From Actinomycetota bacterium (GTDB lineage Bacteria; Actinomycetota; Actinomycetes; Actinomycetales; Microbacteriaceae), in assembly GCA_027728145.1 (NCBI GenBank), contig JAQBZV010000001.1, forward strand, positions 1-22,323: 22,323 nt of DNA. Direction: 5' to 3'. Below, piece by piece: positions 15,275 through 22,204 of this stretch; positions within the stretch are counted from its first letter, which is position 1, and every line of letters begins with the position of its first letter. A program made the translations under genes and the position numbers. The notes under the pieces were generated by a model. That model was not told where the DNA came from. It saw nothing but the letters and a program-made list of their open reading frames with translations, and searched no databases.

Positions 15275-15628
15275 ATGGCAGAGAAAAAAGAGACTGTGAA
15301 AGCAACGGACCACGTTGCCGAGCACGTCGAGACCGGCTTGACCGGACGCACCGAATACCCGGGGCAGACGTTGGGGATTGTTGCCCTCGTGCTGGCCTTC
15401 TTCACTCAGATCCCAGCCCTCATCCTCGGCATCATCGCGTGGGTGTGGTCTAACAAGGCTCAGGTGAACAACGTTCCGGCGAAGGTTGCCGTTGCGGTCA
15501 GTTCAGTTCTGATTGTGTTGGGAGCGCTTGCCGTCATCGGCTGGATCGTGCTCGTCGCCTCGACAGTCGGCGAGCTTGGAGACTTGGGAATGTGGAACGG
15601 AATGGGTCCTAGAGGACTTCGCTCCTAA
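15275..15628 (+). CDS. Small two-helix membrane protein, DUF4190-like
   Basis: This 117-residue protein has a charged, lysine-rich N-terminus (about 1-30). Two hydrophobic segments follow: TLGIVALVLAFFTQIPALILGIIAWVWSNKA (about 32-62, in fact an interrupted hairpin with a central Pro) and VAVAVSSVLIVLGALAVIGWIVLVAS (70-95). This is the arrangement of DUF4190 proteins common in Actinobacteria. An excellent AAGGAG ribosome site (15264-15269) fixes ATG 15275. The 140-base gap upstream, shared with pfkA, must hold its promoter; TACGGT at 15227-15232 is only a weak candidate. The function is unknown. Its stop TAA overlaps the TAG of the convergent FAD oxidoreductase (CTAA at 15625-15628). Confidence 0.78.
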   Translation: MAEKKETVKATDHVAEHVETGLTGRTEYPGQTLGIVALVLAFFTQIPALILGIIAWVWSNKAQVNNVPAKVAVAVSSVLIVLGALAVIGWIVLVASTVGELGDLGMWNGMGPRGLRS

Positions 15629-17202
15629 CGACCTTCCCTCTCGAGGACTGCCATGGCGGCATTGTGACCCGCAATGCCGCTTACGGCACCTCCCCGTCTG
15701 GCTCCTGAACCACAGAGCAGAATTCCTTCATCCACGGTAGCCACACCCCAGCGTTGTTCGGGGGTGCTCACATCCGCATCGTCTTCGACGAAGGGCCACT
15801 CGAGGGGACCGTGGAAGATATTTCCGCCGGGAAGCCCGAGAGCTTCCTCGAGATCCTGCGTTGTCTTTGTTTCTATACAGAGCTGACCGTGGGCGTCCCT
15901 CATCAGGACATCCTCGAGGGGTTCGGCCAGCACACTGTTCAAAGATGCAACGACCGCGTCCTGAAGCTCGAGCCGAAGGGCATCGGTATCTCTGGTCTGC
16001 GCAAGTCGGTGCGGGGTGTGGAGTCCAAACACTGTCAGGGTGTGGGCTCCAGATTCCTGGAGCTCGGGCGAGAGGATGCTGGGGTCGGTGAGCGAGTGAC
16101 AATAAATCTCGCAGGGCAGTGGGTCAGGAAGCGACCCCGCCTCGGCAGCGTCAAAACCACTCTGGAGTTGCGACCAGGTTTCGTTGATGTGGAAGGTTCC
16201 ACCAAAGGCGGCCTCAGGACTGAGCGAGGTGTCCTTGAGCTTCGGTAGGCGCTTCAAAACCATGTTGACTTTCACCTGTGCACCTTCGGGAGCGGGACCC
16301 TGCGCCGGGCGTCCACGCAGAGCATCGAGCTCCCGGGGTGCTGCATTGACCAGCACGTAGCGAGCGGCAATCGAGTGTGACTCCCCGCCCTGCGAATAGG
16401 TGACCTTTTTGTTTTCACTGATTGCCGTGACCGACGCACCCGAGATGAGGGTTGCGCCCGCGTCACGGGCAGCGTGCACGAGTGCGCCCGACACCGCGCC
16501 CATGCCACCGATCGGAACATCCCAGTCCCCGGTTCCCCCGCCGATGACGTGATAAAGAAAACACTTGTTGGCATCGAGATTCGGGTCATTGTTCGACGCA
16601 AAGGTCCCAATCAGACCATCGGTGAGCACTACGCCTCGGACCACGTCATTCTGGAAGAGGCGTTCAATAGTGTTGCCGATGGGATTCTCGATGAACCGGT
16701 CCCACAGTTCACTATCGCCGGTCACCGCAGTGACGTGGTCTCGTGCCTCAGACCGAGTCAGCAGCGGATCCGTCACGCCGGGGAACATCGCCTGAGCCAG
16801 CGCGACAGTGGAGTCGTAGAAGGAATTCCACGCATCGCAATCTTCTGCCGCACCAATCTGCGCAAAAGAGTCGCGAGTCAGTGCCTCATCTTCCCGATCG
16901 ATGAGCAAACCGGTGGTGGCGCCCGGGACCGGTGTGTAGGAGGAGTAGCGGCGCTTCGCCAAGGTGATCGGCAGGGACAAGTCATCGATGATTTTTTGCG
17001 GCAGCAGACTCACGAGATAGGAGTAGCGCGAGAGTCTTGCCTCCACACCGTCGAAGGTCTGTTGCGACACCGCGGCGCCACCCCACTCGTCGAGGCGCTC
17101 CAGGACTCGCACCGACAGACCAGCTCCCGCCAGATAGGCGGCTGCGGTGAGGCCGTTGTGGCCACCGCCCACGATGACAACATCGGCATGGTCTGTGCTC
17201 AT
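15625..17202 (-). CDS. FAD-dependent oxidoreductase, PYROXD2/CrtI-CrtO-like
   Basis: This 525-residue flavoprotein binds FAD through an N-terminal Rossmann motif, VVIVGGGHNGLTAAAYLAGAG (8-28), with the acidic end of the second strand at ERLDEWGG. The closing FAD motif is DEGILLCGSGARRGGAVSGIAGHNAA near the C-terminus. GGGHNGL rather than GAGFGGL places it in the PYROXD2/CrtO-type branch related to carotenoid desaturases and ketolases. No crt genes are nearby, so a carotenoid role is not supported and the substrate is unknown. ATG 17202 is chosen because the Rossmann fold begins there. The frame stays open to 17286 but lacks family sequence. No ribosome site is present; TAGACT lies 8 bases upstream. 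It is divergent from putA and shares CTAA at its 3' end with the small membrane-protein gene. Confidence 0.83.
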   Translation of the reverse strand: MSTDHADVVIVGGGHNGLTAAAYLAGAGLSVRVLERLDEWGGAAVSQQTFDGVEARLSRYSYLVSLLPQKIIDDLSLPITLAKRRYSSYTPVPGATTGLLIDREDEALTRDSFAQIGAAEDCDAWNSFYDSTVALAQAMFPGVTDPLLTRSEARDHVTAVTGDSELWDRFIENPIGNTIERLFQNDVVRGVVLTDGLIGTFASNNDPNLDANKCFLYHVIGGGTGDWDVPIGGMGAVSGALVHAARDAGATLISGASVTAISENKKVTYSQGGESHSIAARYVLVNAAPRELDALRGRPAQGPAPEGAQVKVNMVLKRLPKLKDTSLSPEAAFGGTFHINETWSQLQSGFDAAEAGSLPDPLPCEIYCHSLTDPSILSPELQESGAHTLTVFGLHTPHRLAQTRDTDALRLELQDAVVASLNSVLAEPLEDVLMRDAHGQLCIETKTTQDLEEALGLPGGNIFHGPLEWPFVEDDADVSTPEQRWGVATVDEGILLCGSGARRGGAVSGIAGHNAAMAVLEREGR

Positions 17203-17210
17203 GGCATCAC

Positions 17211-17216
17211 AGTCTA
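17211..17216 (-). promoter_or_regulatory. Candidate -10 (TAGACT) for leaderless FAD oxidoreductase transcript
   Basis: Minus-strand TAGACT is followed by eight bases (GTGATGCC) and the ATG at 17202. No Shine-Dalgarno is present and no -35 is recognisable. Confidence 0.35.
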
Positions 17217-17280
17217 GAGAGACACGATTATTTCTGGGCTGGGACGAGGCTTCGGGGTGCGACCGCCAGTGTCGAGGCCG

Positions 17281-17286
17281 TAGCAT
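17281..17286 (+). promoter_or_regulatory. Candidate -10 (TAGCAT) for leaderless putA transcript
   Basis: TAGCAT, a good TAnnnT hexamer, is followed by TCTCTCT and ATG at 17294. There is no ribosome site. The region about 17-18 bases upstream (TGCGAC) is at best a partial -35. It supports 17294 as the putA start over the open frame extending to 17147. Confidence 0.45.
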
Positions 17287-17293
17287 TCTCTCT

Positions 17294-20200
17294 ATGCCTA
17301 CCGCGACGTCGCGAACGACAACCCCAGGCCAAGGCGTGAGCGGAATTTCCTTCGCGCACTCTCTCGCAGACGAGTCCGTTGCTCTCGTGCGCTCCTGGCT
17401 CGATCGAGCGGCGCAGCTTCATAAGAAACCAGACGCGAGCTCGGAGCGTCTCGCCGGTGTGCTCAAGGACCCGAAGGGTCCCGCTTTTGCCCTCGGATTT
17501 GTTGACCGCGTGGCCCGACCCGAGGACTTCACCGTTGCGGCGAGAAACTTCCGGGAACTCTCGAGAGATATCCCTGATTTTTTGCCCCCCATTCTGCGAT
17601 TCCTCATTCAAGTGGGTGGTTTTTTTGCCCCGATATTCCCGGGAATTGTCGTGCCCATCGCTCGGTGGGCGCTCAAAATCCTGATCGGTCACCTGATTAT
17701 CGACGCCAGTGAGAACAAGCTTGCCTCCTCACTGAGGCGCCTGACGAAGAACGGCGATCAGCTGAACATCAACCTGCTGGGTGAAGCGGTCCTCGGGGAT
17801 GAAGAAGCGGACCGTCGCCTCGCGGGAGTTCGAGCGTTGATTGCAAGAGAGGATGTCGACTACGTCTCCGTCAAAGTGTCGGCTATCTCCAGCCAGCTCT
17901 CCATGTGGGCATATAAAGAAACACTGGATCGGGTCGTCAAGCGACTGATTCCTCTCTATAAGGAAGCAGCGGCCACCACTCCTCCGACCTTTATCAACTT
18001 GGACATGGAGGAATTCAAGGACCTCGACTTGACCCTTGATGTGTTCGAGCGAGTCCTGAGCGACAAGAGCCTGCGGACCTACAGCGGTGGGATCGTGCTT
18101 CAGGCGTATCTTCCGGAGGCGTTCGCCGCAATGAAGCGTATTCAAAGTTTTGCCGCCGCCCGGGTCAAAGCCGGCGGAGCCCCCCTCAAGGTTCGAGTCG
18201 TCAAGGGGGCGAACCTGCAGATGGAGCAGGTCGATGCTGAACTCCACGACTGGCCTCTTGCCGTGTTGCCTTCCAAGCAGGCAAGCGACACGAACTACAA
18301 GCGCGTTCTGGAGTGGTCACTGACCCCATCGCGGAGCAAAAACGTGCGGATTGGCGTTGCCGGTCACAACCTGTTTGACGTCGCTTTTGCTCATCTGCTG
18401 GCAGAGCGCCGAGGCGTGACGAGCGGGATTGACTTTGAAATGCTGATCGGGATGGCTCCCGATCAGGCCGATGCTGTTCGCGAGACGGTGGGGAACCTGA
18501 TTCTCTACACCCCGGTCGTGCACCCCAAAGAATTTGACGCCGCAGTGGGTTACCTCGTTCGACGACTCGATGAGAACGCAAGTTCTGAGAACTTCATGTC
18601 CGCAGTCTTCGACTTGCACGACAATGACGACATCTTCCAGCGCGAAGAGCAGCGCTTCCGCAGTTCTTTGGCCGCACTCACCTCGAAGGCCCCGCCAGTC
18701 CACCGCGCACAGAATCGCTCTACTGAGGGCCCACGTGGCATCAAACCCGGTGAGCCCTTCCACAATGAGGCCGACACGGATCCCTCCATCGGGCAGAACA
18801 GGGAGTGGGCGGACGATATTCGCGCGCTCGCGAAGTCCAAGCAAGGAAAAGACCTCGGGCTTGAGTCCCTGCGGAAGGGTGGAATTCCGGATTCCCTCGG
18901 ACCTATCAAGGGCGGTATTGCGGTGGACGACCTCGTGTCCAGCGGGCGCCAGGCAGGAGCCGAGTGGGCCAAGAAGTCCGGTCACGAGCGCGCTGCAATC
19001 CTGTTGAAAGCCGCTGACCAGTTGGGACTCAAACGAGCAGAGCTGTTGGCCGTGATGATGCAGGAGGCCGGCAAGACTCTCCAGGAGGGCGACCCCGAGG
19101 TCAGTGAGGCCATTGACTTCGCCCGCTACTACGCGCAACTGGCAATCGAGCTAGACACCATCGACGGGGCCAAGTTCCAGCCGTCGCGCTTCACCCTCGT
19201 CACACCACCCTGGAATTTTCCGGTTGCGATTCCTGCGGGATCAGTTCTGTCGGCGCTTGCCGCCGGTAGTGCTGTCGCCATTAAGCCAGCACCCCAGGTT
19301 CGACGCTGCGGTGCAGTCATGGTGGAGGCCTTGTGGGCTGCCGGAGTCCCGAAGGACGTGCTCCAGCTGGTAGATGTCGAGGAAGGCCAGATCGGGCGCG
19401 GCCTGATTTCGCACCCGGGTGTAGACCGACTGATTCTGACCGGTGGTTTTGAAACCGCGCAGCTGTTCCGTTCGTGGCGTGCAGATCTTCCGCTCCTCGC
19501 TGAGACCAGCGGAAAAAACGCCCTCATCGTGACTCCGAGTGCGGACTTTGATTTGGCGGTCGCTGACATCGTCAAGAGTGCCTTCGGGCACGCGGGCCAA
19601 AAGTGTTCCGCCGCGAGCTTGGTCATTTTGGTGGGGTCAGTGGCGAAATCGGAGAGGTTCCGCCGCCAACTCATGGACGCGGTGACCACGCTTCGCGTGG
19701 GATACCCCGAAAATCCTGAGTCGGTGATGGGTCCTGTCATCGAGCAACCTGGGAGCAAGCTCAACTCCGGTCTCACCGAGCTTGGCCCTGGAGAGTCCTG
19801 GTTGCTCACTCCCCAACTTCTTGATGATCAGGGTCGCCTGTGGAGTCCGGGTGTTCGCGAGGGTGTGAAGCCGGGAAGCACGTTCCACCAGACCGAGTAC
19901 TTCGGTCCTATTCTCGGAATCATGAGCGCCAAGTCACTGGACGAGGCACTCTCTTTCCAAAATGGTGTCGACTACGGCTTGACCGCCGGAATTCACTCTC
20001 TGGATCCCGACGAGGTCACCTACTGGCTCGACCGTGTGGAAGCAGGAAACTGTTACGTCAACCGGGGGATCACCGGAGCCATTGTTCAGCGTCAACCATT
20101 TGGTGGCTGGAAGAAATCCAGCGTGGGTCCGGGCACGAAAGCCGGTGGCCCCAACTACCTCATGGGGCTCGGATCCTGGAGGATCGCTAAGTCCACCGCC

Positions 20201-20821
20201 AATGCTGATCTCGCACTTGCCGACTCGTTCATCCAAGGCCTCCTGCCCCACGTCGTAGAGGACAGTGCGGAGAAGGAGGGCGTCTTCTTGCGCTCTCTGG
20301 TCAACGATGAGCGCGCCTGGTCTGAGGTGTTCGGAATTTCGACTGACGAAACAGGGCTCACGGTGGAGCGGAACGTGTTCCGCTATCGCCCCACCGCGGT
20401 CACGGTTCGTGCTGCAGGTTTCGTGCCCCTGGGAGACATCCTTCGGGTGATCCTGGCCGGTGCGCGAGTGGGCGCTCGCGTCAGTGTGTCGCTCACGGAT
20501 CCACTACCTGATGGCGTGGTCAAGCTCCTGCGCCAGGGAAGCTCGAACTTTGCGGGTCTTGGCGACTATGTGGTCGAGACCGAGCGCGAGTTTGTCTCGC
20601 GCGTCTCGGGAAATCCTCCGGAGAGGATTCGTCTGCTGGGTTCTCGATCCGATGCGCTCTCTGTTGCTTTTGATGGCGCTCCAGAGGTGGCCATTTATGG
20701 TCACGAAGTGACTGAGTCGGGTCGTGTCGAGATGTTGCCCTTCGTGGTGGAGCAGGCAGTCTCTCTTACGGCTCACCGCTTTGGGGCACTCGATCCCAGG
20801 TTCCGCGACCTCGCGATCTAG
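17294..20821 (+). CDS. putA: Bifunctional proline dehydrogenase / P5C (glutamate semialdehyde) dehydrogenase PutA
   Basis: This 1175-residue enzyme oxidises proline to glutamate. The FAD-binding proline dehydrogenase domain (about 155-445) shows KVSAISSQ, GGIVLQAYLPEAF, RVVKGANLQMEQ, VRIGVAGHN and the substrate arginines in YTPVVHPKEFDAAVGYLVRR (Arg423/424). The NAD-dependent P5C dehydrogenase domain (about 545-960) shows TPPWNFPVAIPAG, the base Glu737 in ETSGKN and nucleophile Cys771 in AGQKCSA. There is no N-terminal ribbon-helix-helix, so it should not act as its own repressor, unlike E. coli PutA. A C-terminal region of about 215 residues, ending VEQAVSLTAHRFGALDP, resembles the non-catalytic ALDH-fold domain of long type B PutAs that closes the tunnel. 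The start is leaderless-type. Its TAG overlaps the stop of the convergent Lrp gene. It probably also serves the ornithine route encoded beside it. Confidence 0.95.
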   Translation: MPTATSRTTTPGQGVSGISFAHSLADESVALVRSWLDRAAQLHKKPDASSERLAGVLKDPKGPAFALGFVDRVARPEDFTVAARNFRELSRDIPDFLPPILRFLIQVGGFFAPIFPGIVVPIARWALKILIGHLIIDASENKLASSLRRLTKNGDQLNINLLGEAVLGDEEADRRLAGVRALIAREDVDYVSVKVSAISSQLSMWAYKETLDRVVKRLIPLYKEAAATTPPTFINLDMEEFKDLDLTLDVFERVLSDKSLRTYSGGIVLQAYLPEAFAAMKRIQSFAAARVKAGGAPLKVRVVKGANLQMEQVDAELHDWPLAVLPSKQASDTNYKRVLEWSLTPSRSKNVRIGVAGHNLFDVAFAHLLAERRGVTSGIDFEMLIGMAPDQADAVRETVGNLILYTPVVHPKEFDAAVGYLVRRLDENASSENFMSAVFDLHDNDDIFQREEQRFRSSLAALTSKAPPVHRAQNRSTEGPRGIKPGEPFHNEADTDPSIGQNREWADDIRALAKSKQGKDLGLESLRKGGIPDSLGPIKGGIAVDDLVSSGRQAGAEWAKKSGHERAAILLKAADQLGLKRAELLAVMMQEAGKTLQEGDPEVSEAIDFARYYAQLAIELDTIDGAKFQPSRFTLVTPPWNFPVAIPAGSVLSALAAGSAVAIKPAPQVRRCGAVMVEALWAAGVPKDVLQLVDVEEGQIGRGLISHPGVDRLILTGGFETAQLFRSWRADLPLLAETSGKNALIVTPSADFDLAVADIVKSAFGHAGQKCSAASLVILVGSVAKSERFRRQLMDAVTTLRVGYPENPESVMGPVIEQPGSKLNSGLTELGPGESWLLTPQLLDDQGRLWSPGVREGVKPGSTFHQTEYFGPILGIMSAKSLDEALSFQNGVDYGLTAGIHSLDPDEVTYWLDRVEAGNCYVNRGITGAIVQRQPFGGWKKSSVGPGTKAGGPNYLMGLGSWRIAKSTANADLALADSFIQGLLPHVVEDSAEKEGVFLRSLVNDERAWSEVFGISTDETGLTVERNVFRYRPTAVTVRAAGFVPLGDILRVILAGARVGARVSVSLTDPLPDGVVKLLRQGSSNFAGLGDYVVETEREFVSRVSGNPPERIRLLGSRSDALSVAFDGAPEVAIYGHEVTESGRVEMLPFVVEQAVSLTAHRFGALDPRFRDLAI

Positions 20822-21255
20822 TCGCGGGGGCGGTGAATCAGGTTCGAGAGCACTATTGAGCTCTTGGTGTGATTGACGTTGGGCGCATTTCGCACCCGCT
20901 CCAGGGCATCCTCGAGTGCTGCAATGTCTTTGGCTCTCAGGTGGACAATGGCGTCAGCGTCACCGCTGACTGTTCCCGCATCGATGACCTCGGGGACACC
21001 GGACAGGATGCGCCGGAGATCATTCGGGGACACCGTTCCTTGGCAAAACAGTTCGACGTAGGCCTCCACGGCTAGGCCTTCGACTGTCGGATCTACCAGC
21101 ACGGTGAAACCACGGATGGTGCCCTCGGCGACCATTTTGTCGACCCGGCGCTTTACTGCGGAGGGGGACAATCCCACGATGTCCCCGATGTCGCCATAGT
21201 TTGCGCGGGCGTTATGCCGAAGCTCACCGATGATTTTGTGGTCGACTGCGTCCAT
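20818..21255 (-). CDS. Lrp/AsnC family transcriptional regulator
   Basis: This is a 145-residue regulator. The N-terminal winged helix-turn-helix is at about 1-60 (DHKIIGELRHNARANYGDIGDIVGLSPSAVKRRVDKM), followed by a C-terminal RAM ligand-binding domain (about 66-140) with the G-D-x-D segment VSGDADAIVHLRAKD. Such proteins sense amino acids and usually control a divergent catabolic operon plus their own gene. Here the divergent partner is the guanidine-hydrolase/rocD operon, and putA converges on it, so arginine, ornithine or proline is the likely effector (inference). The message looks leaderless: TATACT, six C residues, then ATG. The stop overlaps the putA stop in CTAG. Confidence 0.92.
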   Translation of the reverse strand: MDAVDHKIIGELRHNARANYGDIGDIVGLSPSAVKRRVDKMVAEGTIRGFTVLVDPTVEGLAVEAYVELFCQGTVSPNDLRRILSGVPEVIDAGTVSGDADAIVHLRAKDIAALEDALERVRNAPNVNHTKSSIVLSNLIHRPRD

Positions 21256-21261
21256 GGGGGG

Positions 21262-21267
21262 AGTATA
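21262..21267 (-). promoter_or_regulatory. Candidate -10 (TATACT) for leaderless Lrp-regulator transcript
   Basis: Minus-strand TATACT, one base from the TATAAT consensus, is followed by CCCCCC and the ATG at 21255. There is no ribosome site. It is the strongest -10 match in the window. Confidence 0.5.
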
Positions 21268-21271
21268 TGCA

Positions 21272-21344
21272 ATAAATCCGCTAATTTATCGGCAATAACG
21301 CAGGATATCCGCGTTTGGACTCTCAAAATAAGCGTTTCCTGCGT
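21272..21344. promoter_or_regulatory. Paired inverted repeats in the Lrp-guanidine hydrolase intergenic region
   Basis: The 103-base divergent gap holds an AT-rich dyad, ATAAAT (21272-21277) and ATTTAT (21284-21289) with six bases between. It also holds a wider perfect inverted repeat, ACGCAGGA (21298-21305) and TCCTGCGT (21337-21344), whose arm centres are 39 bases apart, near four helical turns. GGATATCC (21303-21310) is a further small palindrome. Phased degenerate dyads fit Lrp-type octamers wrapping DNA, so the neighbouring regulator probably binds here. Confidence 0.45.
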
Positions 21345-21358
21345 GAGAGACTCAAGTC

Positions 21359-22204
21359 ATGACTGCAACGCTTGAGACCTCGGAAACCCCAGCTCGCGAC
21401 TCTGCGCAGGCGACCAAGCCCACGGTGCTGATGTGTCGCCCTGAGCACTTCACCGTGAGCTACCGGATCAACCCGTGGATGCACCCCGAGGACCCGACCG
21501 ACACCTCCCTGGCCCTGAAGCAGTGGACTGTCCTCTATGACACCTACGTGGATTTGGGATTCACCGTTCAGCTGATAGATCCCCTTCCAGGTTTGCCCGA
21601 CATGGTCTATGCCGCCAACGGCGGATTTGTTCTGGATGGGATTGCCTACGGCGCCCGTTTCCACTACCCCGAGCGCCAACCCGAAGGCCCCGCCTATATG
21701 GAGTGGTTCCGATCCCAGGGACTCGATGTTCGTGAGCCCCATAAAACTAACGAAGGTGAGGGTGACTTCCTGTTGGTCGGAGACACCATTCTGGCGGCCT
21801 CGGGCTTCCGCAGTGACACCTCGAGCCACCAAGAGATTGCCGACATTTATGGTCGCGAAGTGGTCTCGTTGCAGTTGGTGAACCCCAGCTACTACCACCT
21901 CGACACAGCACTGGCCGTCATCGATTCGACGACCATTGCCTATCTGCCCAGCGCCTTTGACGAGGCATCGTTGACGATTCTGCGCAAGCGCTATCCCGAT
22001 GCCATCATCGCAACGGAGGAGGACGCTGCAATCCTTGGCCTCAATAGCTTTAGTGATGGACACAACGTCGTCATTGCGGAGCGCGCGACGACGTTCGCGA
22101 AGGACCTCAGAGACCGCGGGTTTAACCCCATTGGCGTTGAGCTCTCCGAGCTGTTGCTCGGTGGAGGTGGCGTCAAGTGCTGCACTTTAGAGTTGAGGGC
22201 ATGA
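21359..22204 (+). CDS. ddaH: Guanidine-modifying hydrolase: dimethylargininase / arginine dihydrolase (ArgZ)-like
   Basis: This is a 281-residue pentein-fold enzyme of the amidinotransferase superfamily. Likely catalytic residues are His180 in YYHLDT and Cys274 in GGGGVKCCTL, with acids in EGEGD (Glu132-Asp136). Such proteins are usually labelled dimethylargininase. From memory the wording (LMCRPEHFTVSYRINPWM, GLPDMVYAANGGFVL, SYYHLDTALAV) fits the N-terminal domain of cyanobacterial ArgZ/AgrE arginine dihydrolase better. This includes an Asn (Asn87, in AANGG) at the position where deiminases and DDAHs tend to have an acid. ArgZ makes ornithine, CO2 and two ammonia from arginine. The ornithine cyclodeaminase domain fused in AgrE is absent; instead the ATGA-overlapping next gene is rocD, which consumes ornithine. 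GAGAG nine bases upstream is a weak ribosome site. Citrulline production is the main alternative. Confidence 0.82.
   Translation: MTATLETSETPARDSAQATKPTVLMCRPEHFTVSYRINPWMHPEDPTDTSLALKQWTVLYDTYVDLGFTVQLIDPLPGLPDMVYAANGGFVLDGIAYGARFHYPERQPEGPAYMEWFRSQGLDVREPHKTNEGEGDFLLVGDTILAASGFRSDTSSHQEIADIYGREVVSLQLVNPSYYHLDTALAVIDSTTIAYLPSAFDEASLTILRKRYPDAIIATEEDAAILGLNSFSDGHNVVIAERATTFAKDLRDRGFNPIGVELSELLLGGGGVKCCTLELRA

Noticed and set aside
15625..17202. Carotenoid desaturase/ketolase (crtI or crtO)
   Set aside because: The fold is related, but GGGHNGL fits the PYROXD2-type branch and no other carotenoid gene is present.
18317..19138. Minus-strand open frame of 273 codons inside putA
   Set aside because: It is antisense to the PutA linker and P5CDH domain and shows no coherent domain.
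21323..22063. Minus-strand open frame of 246 codons opposite the guanidine hydrolase
   Set aside because: The plus-strand frame carries all the catalytic residues of a known family; the minus frame is a shadow.
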